Source of the DNA: Comamonas aquatica NBRC 14918
Lineage (GTDB): Bacteria; Pseudomonadota; Gammaproteobacteria; Burkholderiales; Burkholderiaceae_C
DNA length: 64,000 nucleotides
Direction: 5' to 3'
Assembly: GCF_000739875.1 (NCBI RefSeq)
Contig: NZ_BBJR01000021.1
Coordinates: 1 to 64,000, forward strand
Positions within the stretch are counted from its first letter, which is position 1. The number at the start of each line of letters is the position of its first letter. The position numbers were made by a program, and so were the translations under genes. The notes below the pieces were generated by a model that made no database searches, was not told where the DNA came from, and saw only the letters and a list, made by a program, of their open reading frames with translations. Of this stretch, positions 39,235 to 48,177 are shown piece by piece.

Positions 39235-39699
39235 GTGTCTTCTTCTGTTTCTGCCTGCGTTTCCCGCCGCCACTGCCTGCTGGCGGGCTTGTTCACCGCC
39301 TCGGCCCTGGGCCTGGCGGGCTGCGCCACAGCGCCGGCTGACACCGCCGCCCCCACGGCCACCCCGGAGGAACTGCAGGATGCCCTGGTGCAGCGCTTCT
39401 ACCGCGCGCTGGCCGATGGTGATTTCGACCGGAGCATCAGCATGGTCTCGGCACGCAGCCTCTCCAAAGAGCAACTGGCCGAGTTGACCCCCAAGCTGCG
39501 CCAGATGCTGGCTGGCGCCAAATCCAAGGTCGACGCCAAGGGCGGGCTGCAAAAGGTGGAGATCGTGGAACGCGTGCCATCTGCCACCCGAGAGAACGTC
39601 ATCCAGCTGCGGGTGCTGGTCACCTACGGCGATGGCAGCACCCGCCGCGAACGCATGAACCTGTTCTTGGACGACGGCATCTGGAAAGTCGAAGTGTGA
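39235..39699 (+). CDS. DUF4878-like small lipoprotein
   Basis: A 154-residue protein. A signal peptide with lipobox LAGC ends at Cys about residue 31 (GLAGCATAPAD), so it should be lipid-anchored. The mature domain (VQRFYRALADGDFDRSISMVSARSLSKEQL, ... LRVLVTYGDGSTRRERMNLFLDDGIWKVEV) has the SnoaL/DUF4878-like cone fold. Function unknown. Start is the GTG at 39235, weakly preceded by GGGATGG. Its stop overlaps the next gene's GTG (GTGTGA). Confidence 0.75.
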   Translation: MSSSVSACVSRRHCLLAGLFTASALGLAGCATAPADTAAPTATPEELQDALVQRFYRALADGDFDRSISMVSARSLSKEQLAELTPKLRQMLAGAKSKVDAKGGLQKVEIVERVPSATRENVIQLRVLVTYGDGSTRRERMNLFLDDGIWKVEV

Positions 39700-40295
39700 G
39701 TGCGTGGTGGCGCCACGGCGCCGCCTTCGGTCTGGCCCTGCTGGTTGGTGGGCATGTCGGGGCCACCCCGCCACAGCCCGCGCAGGCCGCTGCCGGCGAC
39801 CTGCTGTTCCGCCAGGGCACAGAGACCATCAGCCACCTGGTGCGCGCCGTCGACACCGGCGACTTCAGCCACGTGGGCCTGCTGGTGGCACCGGCCGATC
39901 CCTCCGGCCCCTGGCAGGTGCTGCACGCCACCCCGTCCGAAAAGCCCGGCCAGCCCGATGCCGTGGTGCTGGACACGCTGGACTTCTACCTGGACCCGCA
40001 ACGCGCCCGGGCCTACCAGCTGTACCGGGTGCCCGCCAGTGCCCCGGCCCGCCAGCAGGCCGTGGCCTGGGCCCTGGCCCAGCAGGGCCGCGCCTTCGAT
40101 CTGGTGGATGCCGAACGCGGCCTGTACTGCACCACGCTGGCGGTGCAGGCCTGGCAGCACGGCGGTGTGGCCCTGGACGTGGCCTACACCGAGGTGACCC
40201 TGCCGCTGCTGCGCGGCCACTACCTGCTGCCCAGCGGCCTGCGGCGCGCGCCCCAGCTGCAGGCCCTGACGCCCGTGCTGCCGGTCACGCCGTAG
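39696..40295 (+). CDS. Permuted NlpC/P60-type (YiiX-like) secreted hydrolase
   Basis: A 199-residue protein with a signal peptide (about 1-23) and a papain-like fold of circularly permuted NlpC/P60 type. The catalytic His is in GDFSHVGLLV and the Cys in LYCTTLAVQ, in the permuted order typical of YiiX/LRAT-like enzymes. It may cut peptidoglycan peptides or hydrolyse lipids. GTG at 39696 overlaps the upstream stop by four bases, so translation is coupled to the lipoprotein. The SDR gene follows convergently. Confidence 0.8.
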   Translation: MSAWWRHGAAFGLALLVGGHVGATPPQPAQAAAGDLLFRQGTETISHLVRAVDTGDFSHVGLLVAPADPSGPWQVLHATPSEKPGQPDAVVLDTLDFYLDPQRARAYQLYRVPASAPARQQAVAWALAQQGRAFDLVDAERGLYCTTLAVQAWQHGGVALDVAYTEVTLPLLRGHYLLPSGLRRAPQLQALTPVLPVTP

Positions 40296-40306
40296 CGGGC
40301 CACGGC

Positions 40307-41083
40307 TCAGAGGAACATGCCGCCCGAGGCCTCGATGCGCTGGGCGTTGATCCAGCCCGTGCCCGGTTGCAGCAGCGCGGCGATCACCCCGCCGATGTCG
40401 TCGGGCTGGCCGACACGGCCCAGGGCCGTCTGGCTGGCCACCATGGCATTGAGCTGGGCGTTGTCGCGCACCGCCCCACCGCCAAAATCGTTCTCGATGG
40501 CGCCAGGTGCCACCACGTTCACGGCAATGCCGCGCGCGCACAGCTCCTTGGCCATGTAGCGGCTCAGCACCTCGATGCCGCCCTTCATGGCCGCATAGGC
40601 GGCGTAGCCCGGCAGCGCAAAGCGCGCCAGCCCGGTGGACACGTTGAGGATGCGCCCGCCATCGTTCATCAGCGGCAGCAGCTGTTGCGACAGGAAGAAC
40701 GTGCCCTTGAGGTGGATGTTGACCAGCTCGTCGAACTGTTCCTCCGTCGTCTCCATGAAGCTGGCGTGGATGCCGATGCCGGCGTTGTTCACCAGAAAGT
40801 CGAAGCGCTCGCGCTGCCAGTGGGAGGCCAGCGCGGCCTGCACCTGCTGGGCAAAAGCGGCAAAGCTGCGGCTGTCGGCCACGTCCAGCGGCAGGGCCAG
40901 CGCGCGGCGGCCCAGGGCCTCGATCTCGGCCACCACGGCCTGGGCCTCGGCGGCCTGGCTGCGGTAGGTCAGGATCACGTCGGTGCCGGCGCGGGCCACG
41001 TGCAGCGCAGCGTTGCGGCCCAGGCCACGGCTGCCGCCGGTGATCAGGGCGATGGGGGAAAAGCTCGGGGAGGGGGTGGTCAT
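40307..41083 (-). CDS. Short-chain dehydrogenase/reductase (FabG-like)
   Basis: A 258-residue NAD(P)-dependent oxidoreductase. The glycine-rich cofactor motif is TGGSRGLG, the conserved NNAG is in VNNAGIG, and the catalytic Ser and Tyr/Lys are in NVSTGLARFALPGYAAYAAMKGG. Substrate unknown. It is divergent from the LysR gene across 104 bases, so regulation by it is likely. Confidence 0.88.
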   Translation of the reverse strand: MTTPSPSFSPIALITGGSRGLGRNAALHVARAGTDVILTYRSQAAEAQAVVAEIEALGRRALALPLDVADSRSFAAFAQQVQAALASHWQRERFDFLVNNAGIGIHASFMETTEEQFDELVNIHLKGTFFLSQQLLPLMNDGGRILNVSTGLARFALPGYAAYAAMKGGIEVLSRYMAKELCARGIAVNVVAPGAIENDFGGGAVRDNAQLNAMVASQTALGRVGQPDDIGGVIAALLQPGTGWINAQRIEASGGMFL

Positions 41084-41187
41084 GGACAGCTCCTGGGGGG
41101 TGACAAGGTCGATGGCTAGACTCTATTGATGACCACCACCCAGATAAATCCCGCAAAATCGATTACATCGTTCACAACCGACGAACA

Positions 41188-42105
41188 ATGAATCCCTTGG
41201 AGCGCATGCGCATCTTCACGCGGGTGGCCGAGCTGGCCAGCTTCACCCAGGCCGCCGACACCCTGGGCCTGCCCAAGGCCAGCACTTCCACGGCCGTGCA
41301 GCAGCTCGAAACCCAGCTGGGCACCCGCCTGCTGCACCGCACGACCCGGCGCGTGCAGCTCACCCAAGACGGCCAGGCCTATTACGAACGCTGCAAGGAC
41401 CTGCTGGCCGACCTGGACGAGCTGCAGGCCATGTTCCAGCACCGCGAGGGCGGCCTGCAGGGCCGGGTGCGCATCGACATGTCCACCGGCATGGCGCGCA
41501 ACGTGGTCGTGCCGCGCCTGCCCGAGCTGCTGGCGCGCCACCCCGCGCTGGAGCTGGAGCTGAGCAGCAACGAGCGCCGCGTGGACCTGGTGCGCGAGGG
41601 CTTTGACTGCGTACTGCGCACCGGCGCGGTGGTGGATGCCAGCCTCGTCGCCCGCCCGCTGGGCCAGGCGCGGCAGGTCAACTGCGTGAGCCCCGGCTAC
41701 CTGCGCCAGCACGGCACCCCGCAGTCGCTGGACGATCTGGGGCACCACCGGCTGGTGCACTTCGTCAACACCCTGGGCGCACGCGCCACCGGCTTCGAAG
41801 CCGTGGTGAACGGCGCGCTGCTGGTCCTGCCCATGCCGGGCGCCATCACCGTGAACAATGCCGAGGCCTACATGGCCAGCTGCCTGGCCGGGCTGGGCAT
41901 CATCCAGGTGCCGCGCCTGGGTGTGGTCGACCTGCTGGCGCGCGGTGAACTCGTGGAAGTGCTACCGCAGCACACCGCCCCGCCCATGCCGCTCACGCTG
42001 ATGTACGCCACGCACCGCCACCTGCCGCGCCGGGTGCGGGTGGTCATGGACTGGCTGGCTGCGGTGGTGGCCGAGCACCTGGCGGCCGAGGCGGCGGCCG
42101 GCTGA
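41188..42105 (+). CDS. LysR-family transcriptional regulator
   Basis: A 305-residue regulator. The winged helix (MNPLERMRIFTRVAELASFTQAADTL) is followed by the effector-binding domain. It probably controls the divergent SDR gene. The shared region contains a T-N11-A dyad (TTCACAACCGACGAA at about 41170-41186) next to its own start, which could be the operator. Confidence 0.92.
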   Translation: MNPLERMRIFTRVAELASFTQAADTLGLPKASTSTAVQQLETQLGTRLLHRTTRRVQLTQDGQAYYERCKDLLADLDELQAMFQHREGGLQGRVRIDMSTGMARNVVVPRLPELLARHPALELELSSNERRVDLVREGFDCVLRTGAVVDASLVARPLGQARQVNCVSPGYLRQHGTPQSLDDLGHHRLVHFVNTLGARATGFEAVVNGALLVLPMPGAITVNNAEAYMASCLAGLGIIQVPRLGVVDLLARGELVEVLPQHTAPPMPLTLMYATHRHLPRRVRVVMDWLAAVVAEHLAAEAAAG

Positions 42106-42221
42106 AGGTTGCGCAAAGGCAACAAAGCGGCAGATACACGCCCGGCTGTCGCCGGCGGCGCCGCACTTTGTAACAAAGCTCCTACACTCCCGCGGCCCCT
42201 GGTCTTCTCGCTTGCTTCACC

Positions 42222-42842
42222 ATGCCCTCCCATTCGGCTTCCTGGCTTGCCAGCACCGCCCGTGCCTTGCTCCTGGCCTCCTGTGGTCTTTTCCTCGGCG
42301 GCTGTGCCTCCGTCTATGTGGACACCGCGACCCGCGACGTCCCGGCCGCAGACATCCAGCCCCCCGCGGCGCCGGTCCCCGCCCGGTTCACGTTCGAGTT
42401 CCAGACCCAGGGGGCGCCCAATGCCCAGGCCACCCAGTTGCTGGCCGCGCAGGTGCGCGCCCAGGTGGCGGCCAGCGGCCTGTTCCAGGAACTGCGCGAC
42501 ACGGCCGGTGACGGCGGCTGGCTGCAGGTCACGCTCAACAACGTGCCCATCACCAAGGACGCGGCCCAGCAGGGTTTTGTGACCGGACTGACCTTCGGCC
42601 TTGCGGGCTCCGCCGTGACCGACGGCTACATCTGCACGGTGAGCTACTTGCCGCCCGCAGGCGGTGCGGCCGTGGTGGCCTCGGCCCGCCACGCCATCCA
42701 CACCACCCTGGGCAATGCCTCGGCCCCGGCTGAAGCGGTCAAGGCGCAGAACATGGAAGACGCCGTGCGCACCATGGTCCGCCAGGTGCTGGCCCATGCC
42801 TTGCGCGACCTTTCGCGCGAACCGCGCTTCCAGCAACCCTGA
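42222..42842 (+). CDS. Putative lipoprotein (DUF4136-like, 206 aa)
   Basis: A signal peptide with lipobox LGGC (SCGLFLGGCASVYVD) shows lipid anchoring near residue 28. The mature part (FTFEFQTQGAPNAQATQLLAAQVRAQVAASGLF) is an alternating alpha/beta domain of unknown function. Its stop TGA overlaps the next gene's ATG as TGATG, so the two lipoproteins are made in concert. Confidence 0.75.
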   Translation: MPSHSASWLASTARALLLASCGLFLGGCASVYVDTATRDVPAADIQPPAAPVPARFTFEFQTQGAPNAQATQLLAAQVRAQVAASGLFQELRDTAGDGGWLQVTLNNVPITKDAAQQGFVTGLTFGLAGSAVTDGYICTVSYLPPAGGAAVVASARHAIHTTLGNASAPAEAVKAQNMEDAVRTMVRQVLAHALRDLSREPRFQQP

Positions 42843-43444
42843 TGCGTGCACCCGCGCCTGGGTCACTGTCCATGCATTGCGCCACCCGGCGCTTCGCCCT
42901 CGCCGGCATGCTGCTCACCACCGGCTGCGCCCAGATCACCATGGTCCCGCCCCAGCCCTCCATGGAAAACACCCAGGCGCTGCGCGGCAGCCCGCTCGCG
43001 CCCGCCCAGGTGGGTGTCTTCACGCTGGAGGCCGGCAAGCCGGCGGTCATGGACCGCCGCCACGCCCTGCGCGGTACCAACTCGGTGCAATCGCCCATCC
43101 AGGGCTCCTTTGCCCAGTACCTGCGGGAAAGCCTGGTGGTCGAACTCGATGCCGCCGGCCTGTTGCGCCCCGGTGCGCAGACCGTGATCACGGGCACGCT
43201 GCTCCACAGCACCGTCGATCCGGCCATGGGCACGGGCACGGCCTCGCTGCAAGCCCGGTTTGTGGTGACGCGCAGCGGGCAGCAGCGTTACGCCAAGGAA
43301 CTGGGCGCCCACGCCGAATGGGAGTCGTCCTTCCTGGCCGCGGTGGCGGTCCCGCTTGCGGCGGCCCACTACCAAGGCCTGTACCGCCAGCTGGTGGGCC
43401 AGCTCGTCAGCGACCCGGACTTCCGCCGCGCCCTCGCGCCGTGA
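42842..43444 (+). CDS. Putative lipoprotein (200 aa)
   Basis: Starts at the ATG overlapping the previous stop (TGATG); a second ATG at 42872 could also be used. The signal peptide ends with the lipobox TTGC (MLLTTGCAQITM). The rest (QSPIQGSFAQYLRESLVVELDAAGLL, ... LVGQLVSDPDFRRAL) resembles envelope lipoproteins with a strand-rich core. Function unknown. It converges on the Liv ABC genes with 13 bases between stops. Confidence 0.72.
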   Translation: MRAPAPGSLSMHCATRRFALAGMLLTTGCAQITMVPPQPSMENTQALRGSPLAPAQVGVFTLEAGKPAVMDRRHALRGTNSVQSPIQGSFAQYLRESLVVELDAAGLLRPGAQTVITGTLLHSTVDPAMGTGTASLQARFVVTRSGQQRYAKELGAHAEWESSFLAAVAVPLAAAHYQGLYRQLVGQLVSDPDFRRALAP

Positions 43445-43457
43445 CAGCGCCCGCCGC

Positions 43458-44234
43458 CTAGACCCCCAGGTACTGCTGGCGCACGGCGGCATCGCCCGCC
43501 AGCGCCGCCATGGCCCCAGACCAGACGATCTGCCCCTTCTCCAGCACATAGGCGCGGTCGGCCACAGCCTGGGCGAAGGGCAGGTTCTGCTCGGACAGCA
43601 GGATGCCGATGCCCGCCTGCTTGAGCTGCAGGATGGTGCGCGCCATCTGCTCCACGATCAACGGGGCTACGCCTTCCGAGGGTTCATCGAGCAGCACCAC
43701 ATAGGGCTGCCCCATCAGCGTGCGCGCCACGGTCAGCATTTGCTGCTCGCCACCGCTCATGCGGCCGCCCAGGCGATCGGGCATTTCGCCCAGGTTCGGG
43801 AACAGTGCAAACAACTTTTCAGGCGTCCAGTGCGGCACCGCCGTCCCGTCGGGCCAGGTGCGCGGCGGCTGGCGGCCGACTTCCAGGTTTTCCAGCACCG
43901 TCAGCTCGGTGAAGATGCGCCGGTCCTCGGGCACATAGCCCAGGCCACGCTGGGCGATCTGGTGCGCGGCCTTGCGCGCCAGGTCCTCGCCCCTGAAAAG
44001 AATTTTTCCTTCGCGGCGCGACACCAGGGCGGCAATGCTTTTGAGCGTGGTGGATTTGCCCGCGCCATTGCGCCCCATCAGCGCCACGACCTCGCCGCGC
44101 CCGACCTGCACCGACACGCCGTGCAGGATGTGCGCGGCGCCGTACCAGGCGTGCAGGCCGTCGACCTGCAGCAAGGGTGTTTGAGGCTGTTCACGCCCGT
44201 CCTGCTTGCCCATGCTGCTCTCTATTTCCATCAT
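43458..44234 (-). CDS. livF: Branched-chain amino-acid-type ABC transporter ATPase LivF
   Basis: A 258-residue ABC ATPase, the last gene of the first Liv operon. Walker A GRNGAGKST, signature MSGGEQQ and Walker B VLLDEPSEG are present. The start ATG at 44234 overlaps the livG stop as ATGA and has GGAGG upstream. With LivG it powers uptake of a LivK-type ligand through the fused permease. Confidence 0.93.
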   Translation of the reverse strand: MMEIESSMGKQDGREQPQTPLLQVDGLHAWYGAAHILHGVSVQVGRGEVVALMGRNGAGKSTTLKSIAALVSRREGKILFRGEDLARKAAHQIAQRGLGYVPEDRRIFTELTVLENLEVGRQPPRTWPDGTAVPHWTPEKLFALFPNLGEMPDRLGGRMSGGEQQMLTVARTLMGQPYVVLLDEPSEGVAPLIVEQMARTILQLKQAGIGILLSEQNLPFAQAVADRAYVLEKGQIVWSGAMAALAGDAAVRQQYLGV

Positions 44235-44992
44235 TTCTGTGCCTCCAGCACCCAGCCCGTGCCCAGGTAGGCCTGCTGCACCCGCGCATCGTCGCGGATG
44301 GCCTGCGGCGTGCCTTCGGCCAGCAGCTGGCCGCGCACCAGCACGGCCACGCGGTCGGCCAGGCCAAAGACCACGTCCATGCTGTGTTCGGTGAACAGCA
44401 CACCCATCTGCCGCGCCCGGGCCAGGTCGCGCGTCAGCTGCATCAGCGCCACGCGCTCGCCCGGCGCCATGCCGGCCGTGGGTTCGTCCATCAGCAGCAG
44501 CTGCGGGTCGTGGGCCAGCGCCAGCGCCAGCTCCACGCGCTTCACGTCGCCATAGGCCAGTTCGCTGCAGGGCCGGTCGGCCTGCGCCGCCATGCCCACT
44601 TGCTCCAGCAGGGTCAGCGCATCGTCCCGGCGGTGGGCGGCGGCGCGCGGCCACCAGCGGAAGGTGCGCCGGTCGTGCGACAGCAGGGCCAGCTGCACGT
44701 TCTCGACCACGCTGAACGAGGCAAAGGTCTGCGCGATCTGGAAGGTCCGCCCCACGCCCCGTCGCCAGATGGCGCGCGGCGCCAGCCCGGCGATGTCCTG
44801 GCCGCGCAGCAGCACGCGGCCACGGTCGGGCACCAGTTGCCCACCGACCATGTTGAATGTGGTGCTCTTGCCCGCGCCGTTCGGCCCGATCAGGGCCAGC
44901 ATCTCGCCGGCCTGCAGCGCCAGGGACACGCCCTGCACGGCCTGCACGCCACCAAAGGATTTGCTCAGTTGTTCGACCTGCAGCAGTGTCAT
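44231..44992 (-). CDS. livG: Branched-chain amino-acid-type ABC transporter ATPase LivG
   Basis: A 253-residue ABC ATPase. Walker A GPNGAGKST and the downstream Walker B LLLMDEPTAG are visible. The ATG at 44992 overlaps the permease stop as ATGA. Gene order permease, livG, livF is the family standard. Confidence 0.93.
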   Translation of the reverse strand: MTLLQVEQLSKSFGGVQAVQGVSLALQAGEMLALIGPNGAGKSTTFNMVGGQLVPDRGRVLLRGQDIAGLAPRAIWRRGVGRTFQIAQTFASFSVVENVQLALLSHDRRTFRWWPRAAAHRRDDALTLLEQVGMAAQADRPCSELAYGDVKRVELALALAHDPQLLLMDEPTAGMAPGERVALMQLTRDLARARQMGVLFTEHSMDVVFGLADRVAVLVRGQLLAEGTPQAIRDDARVQQAYLGTGWVLEAQK

Positions 44993-46884
44993 GCCCCACC
45001 TCCGCGCCGCGCCAGCCGGCGCCCCAGCCACTGCGCCGATCCGGCCAGCCCCTGCGGGAACAGCAGCACCAGCAGCAGCATGATGGCGCCCATCAGCGCG
45101 CGCCAGTAATCGGTGTTGCGCGCCACCGTGTCGTGCAGCCAGGTGAAGGCCGCCGAGCCGACCACCGGCCCCGCCAGGGTCTGGACCCCGCCCAGCAGCA
45201 CCATGACCAGCGCATCCACGCTGCGGGTCACGCCCAGGCTGTCGGGGGCCACGCTGCCCTTGGAAAACACGAACAGCGCCCCGGCCACGCCCGCAAAGCC
45301 CGCGGCCACCACCAGGGCCGTCCACTGGATGCGGCGCACGTCCAGGCCAATCGCATCGGCGCGCACGGCGGAATCGCGCGCGGCGCGCAGTGCATAGCCC
45401 AGGGGCGCAAACAGCAGGCGGCGCAGCAGGTACAGGCCCGCGGCGCAGACGGCCAGCGCCAGCCAGTAGAAGGCCACGCCTTGGTCGGCCCAGGCCGAGG
45501 GCCAGACCCCGGTCAGGCCGTTGCTGCCGCCGGTGACCGCATCCCACTGGAACACGATGGCCCAGGTGATCTGCGCAAACGCCAGGGTCAGCATGGTCAG
45601 GTAGACACCCGACAGGCGCACGCAGAACCAGCCATACAGCAGGGCACCGGCCACGGCGGCCAGGGGGCCCAGCAGCAGGGCCACTTCCATGGGCAGATCC
45701 AGCGCCCGCACGGCCAGGGCCGCCCCATAGGCCCCCAGGCCGAAGTACGCCGCATGGCCGAACGAGTGCAGCCCACCCGGGCCCAGGATGCAGTGCAGGC
45801 TGGCCGCAAACAGCGCGGCGATCAGCATGTCGGTCAGCAGCACGGTGGCATAGCTGTCCTGGCCGGCGGCCAGCGGCAGCAGCACCAGGCCCAGCAGCAG
45901 CACAGCCCAGGCGGTGCGGCCGGCGCCCCCGGCGGGGCGCAGCGGCTGCTCGGGCGTGCCTGCCACGCGTGCCGGGGCCTGGGGCCGGCCCAGCAGGCCC
46001 CAGGGGCGCCAGATCAGCACGGCGGCCATGACCAGGAATTCCACCACCAGCGTCAGCTTGGAGAACGACACCGTCACCCCCAGCACCTCCTGCACGCCCA
46101 ACCAGATGCACACGGCCTTGATCTGCGCAATCAGCAGCGCGGCGATGAAGGCACCCGGGATGCTGCCCATGCCGCCCACCACCACCACCACGAAAGCGGC
46201 GCCGATGGTGGTCATGTCCATCTCCAGGCTGGCCGGCTCGCGCGGCAGCTGCAGCGCACCGGCCAGGCCCGCCAGCAGCGTGCCCAGGGCGAACACCGCC
46301 GTGAACAGCCAGGCCTGGTTCACGCCCAGCGCGCCGACCATCTCGCGGTCCTGCGTGGCTGCGCGCACCAGGATGCCGAAGCGCGTGCGCGTCAGCAGCA
46401 GGGTCAGGCCCAGCAGCACCAGCGGGCCAACGGCGATCAGCAGCAGGTCATAGGTGGGAAAGCTGCGGCCCAGGATGTCGACTGCGCCCTCGAAGCCCGC
46501 GGCGCGCGGACCGAACAGCTCCTCCGGCCCCCACAGCCACAGGGCCGCGTCCTTGATGACCAGCACCAGCGCAAACGTGGCCAGCAGTTGGAACAGCTCG
46601 GGCGCCTGGTAGATGCGGCGCAGCAGCAGCATTTCGGTCAGCGCGCCCAGCACGCCGCAGACCAGCGGCGCCAGCAGCAGCGCCGGCCAGAAGCCCAGGC
46701 TCGGCGCCAGGGTCTCGACGCTGGTGAACGCCAGGTAGGCGCCCAGCATGAAGAACGAGCCGTGCGCGAAATTGATGGTGCGCGTGACCCCGAAGATCAG
46801 CGACAGCCCCACGGACACCAGGAACAGCGACGACGCGCTGGCCAGCCCGTTGAGCAATTGGGCCAGCAGGCCAGATGCGCTCAT
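44989..46884 (-). CDS. livHM: Fused LivH-LivM permease
   Basis: A 631-residue membrane protein that joins two normally separate permeases. Residues about 1-290 match LivH (NGLASASSLFLVSVGLSLIFGVTRTINFAHG, FVVVVVGGMGSIPGAFIAAL), and about 325-631 match LivM (LHCILGPGGLHSFGHAAYFGLGAYGAAL, ALVMVLLGGVQTLAGPVVG). An Ala/Pro-rich linker (RPQAPARVAGTPEQPLRPAG) joins them. The frame is continuous with no internal stop, so it is a fusion and not a misread. ATG at 46884 begins the family's usual start MSASGLLAQLLNGLAS. Confidence 0.9.
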   Translation of the reverse strand: MSASGLLAQLLNGLASASSLFLVSVGLSLIFGVTRTINFAHGSFFMLGAYLAFTSVETLAPSLGFWPALLLAPLVCGVLGALTEMLLLRRIYQAPELFQLLATFALVLVIKDAALWLWGPEELFGPRAAGFEGAVDILGRSFPTYDLLLIAVGPLVLLGLTLLLTRTRFGILVRAATQDREMVGALGVNQAWLFTAVFALGTLLAGLAGALQLPREPASLEMDMTTIGAAFVVVVVGGMGSIPGAFIAALLIAQIKAVCIWLGVQEVLGVTVSFSKLTLVVEFLVMAAVLIWRPWGLLGRPQAPARVAGTPEQPLRPAGGAGRTAWAVLLLGLVLLPLAAGQDSYATVLLTDMLIAALFAASLHCILGPGGLHSFGHAAYFGLGAYGAALAVRALDLPMEVALLLGPLAAVAGALLYGWFCVRLSGVYLTMLTLAFAQITWAIVFQWDAVTGGSNGLTGVWPSAWADQGVAFYWLALAVCAAGLYLLRRLLFAPLGYALRAARDSAVRADAIGLDVRRIQWTALVVAAGFAGVAGALFVFSKGSVAPDSLGVTRSVDALVMVLLGGVQTLAGPVVGSAAFTWLHDTVARNTDYWRALMGAIMLLLVLLFPQGLAGSAQWLGRRLARRGGGA

Positions 46885-46928
46885 GCGGCAATGCTCCTCA
46901 AACTCAGGATTGCTGTGTGGCAGGTGTG

Positions 46929-46962
46929 AAAAAGCCACCCGGGCGCCCAGGCCCGGGTGGCT
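46929..46962 (-). terminator. Terminator or attenuator between the solute-binding and permease genes
   Basis: On the minus strand AGCCACCCGGGC pairs perfectly with GCCCGGGTGGCT (loop CTGGGC), followed by five T residues. It lies 44 bases upstream of livHM, so the upstream solute-binding gene should be made in excess over the permease, as is common for such operons. Confidence 0.8.
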
Positions 46963-46977
46963 GTTCGCCCCGGTGGC

Positions 46978-48177
46978 TTATTGTGCGCTGGCGGGACGCA
47001 GCTTTTTGACCTCGGCGTCCGAAGGCTGGTAGTCCTTGCCATCGGCATAGTAGAAGTCCACCATCACGCCACGCTGCAGCTCCTTGCTGTAGGTGGTCTT
47101 GCCCACGTAGGCGCCCATGGTGGACTGGTGGTCCTGCGGGCGGTAGGTGATGGGGCCCCAGGGCGTGTCCACGTGCAGCCCCTGGAAGGCGCGAATCAGG
47201 GCCTCGGTGTCGGTGCTGCCGGCCTTGCGGATGCCCGCGGCCAGCGACTGGATGGCGTTATAGCCGACGATGGTACCCAGGCGCGGATAGTCCTTGTACG
47301 CGGTCTGGTAGGCCTTCAGGAAGGCATCGTGCGCCGGGGTCTTGATGGCGTACCAAGGGTAGCCGGTGACGATCCAGCCCTCGGGCGCTTCCTGGCGCAG
47401 CGCATCCAGGTACTCGGGCTCGCCCGACAGCAGGCCCACCACCTGGCGGCCCTTGAACAGGCCACGGGTGTTGCCTTCGCGCACGAACTTGCCCAGGTCC
47501 ACCGAGAACAGTACGTTGAAGATGGCATCGGGCTTGGCATCGGCCAGCGCCTGCACCACCGCGCCGGCGTCAATCTTGCCCAGCGGGGGCGCCTGCTCGG
47601 CGACGAACTCGATGTCCGGCTGGGCCTGCTGCATCAGCTGCTTGAAGGTGGCCACGGCCGACTGGCCGTACTCGTAGTTGGGGTAGACGATGGCCCAGCG
47701 CTTCTTGTTCAGCTTCTTGGCCTCCTGCACCAGCATCGCCGTCTGCATGTAGGTCGAGCCGCGCAGGCGGTAGGTGTAGCGGTTGCCATTGGCCCACACC
47801 ACCTTGTCAGTCAGGGTTTCGGAGGCCAGGAAGAAGCGCTTCTTCTGCCCGGCGTAGTCGGTCAGCGCCATGCCCACGTGCGACAGGAAGGAGCCGGTCA
47901 GCACGTCGATCTTTTCACGCGTGTACAGCTCTTCGGCGGCGCGCACGGCGTCGCCGGGGTTGCCGTTGTCATCGCGCACCACCAGCTCCACCTTCTTGCC
48001 CAGCAGCCCGCCCGCGGCGTTGATCTCCTGCACCGCCAGGTCCATGCCCTTCTTGTAGGGCTCGAGGAAGGCCGGCATGGCCTTGTAGCTGTTGACCTCC
48101 CCAATCTTGAGCACCCCCTGCGCCCAGGCAGGAACAGCGGCCAAGGCCATCAAGGGCAACGCCCAGCGCTTTTGCAT
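46978..48177 (-). CDS. livK: Liv-type ABC transporter solute-binding protein
   Basis: A 399-residue periplasmic binding protein with a signal peptide (about 1-19, ending AWA). The start of the mature fold is VLKIGEVNSYKAMPAFLEPYKKGMDLAVQEINAAGG, typical of amino-acid or amide/aromatic-acid binding proteins. The ligand may be a branched-chain amino acid, urea or an aromatic compound; the sequence does not tell. GGAGG precedes the ATG at 48177. Palindromic operator candidate upstream (48241-48259). Confidence 0.9.
   Translation of the reverse strand: MQKRWALPLMALAAVPAWAQGVLKIGEVNSYKAMPAFLEPYKKGMDLAVQEINAAGGLLGKKVELVVRDDNGNPGDAVRAAEELYTREKIDVLTGSFLSHVGMALTDYAGQKKRFFLASETLTDKVVWANGNRYTYRLRGSTYMQTAMLVQEAKKLNKKRWAIVYPNYEYGQSAVATFKQLMQQAQPDIEFVAEQAPPLGKIDAGAVVQALADAKPDAIFNVLFSVDLGKFVREGNTRGLFKGRQVVGLLSGEPEYLDALRQEAPEGWIVTGYPWYAIKTPAHDAFLKAYQTAYKDYPRLGTIVGYNAIQSLAAGIRKAGSTDTEALIRAFQGLHVDTPWGPITYRPQDHQSTMGAYVGKTTYSKELQRGVMVDFYYADGKDYQPSDAEVKKLRPASAQ

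Noticed and set aside
44989-46884. Livh/LivM fusion as a frameshift or assembly artefact
   Set aside because: The reading frame is continuous and both halves and the linker have the same codon bias, so a real fusion is more likely.
44857-46929. A long frame opposite the fused Liv permease
   Set aside because: Antisense shadow, Gln/His/Gly-rich, no start signal; the permease frame carries family signatures.
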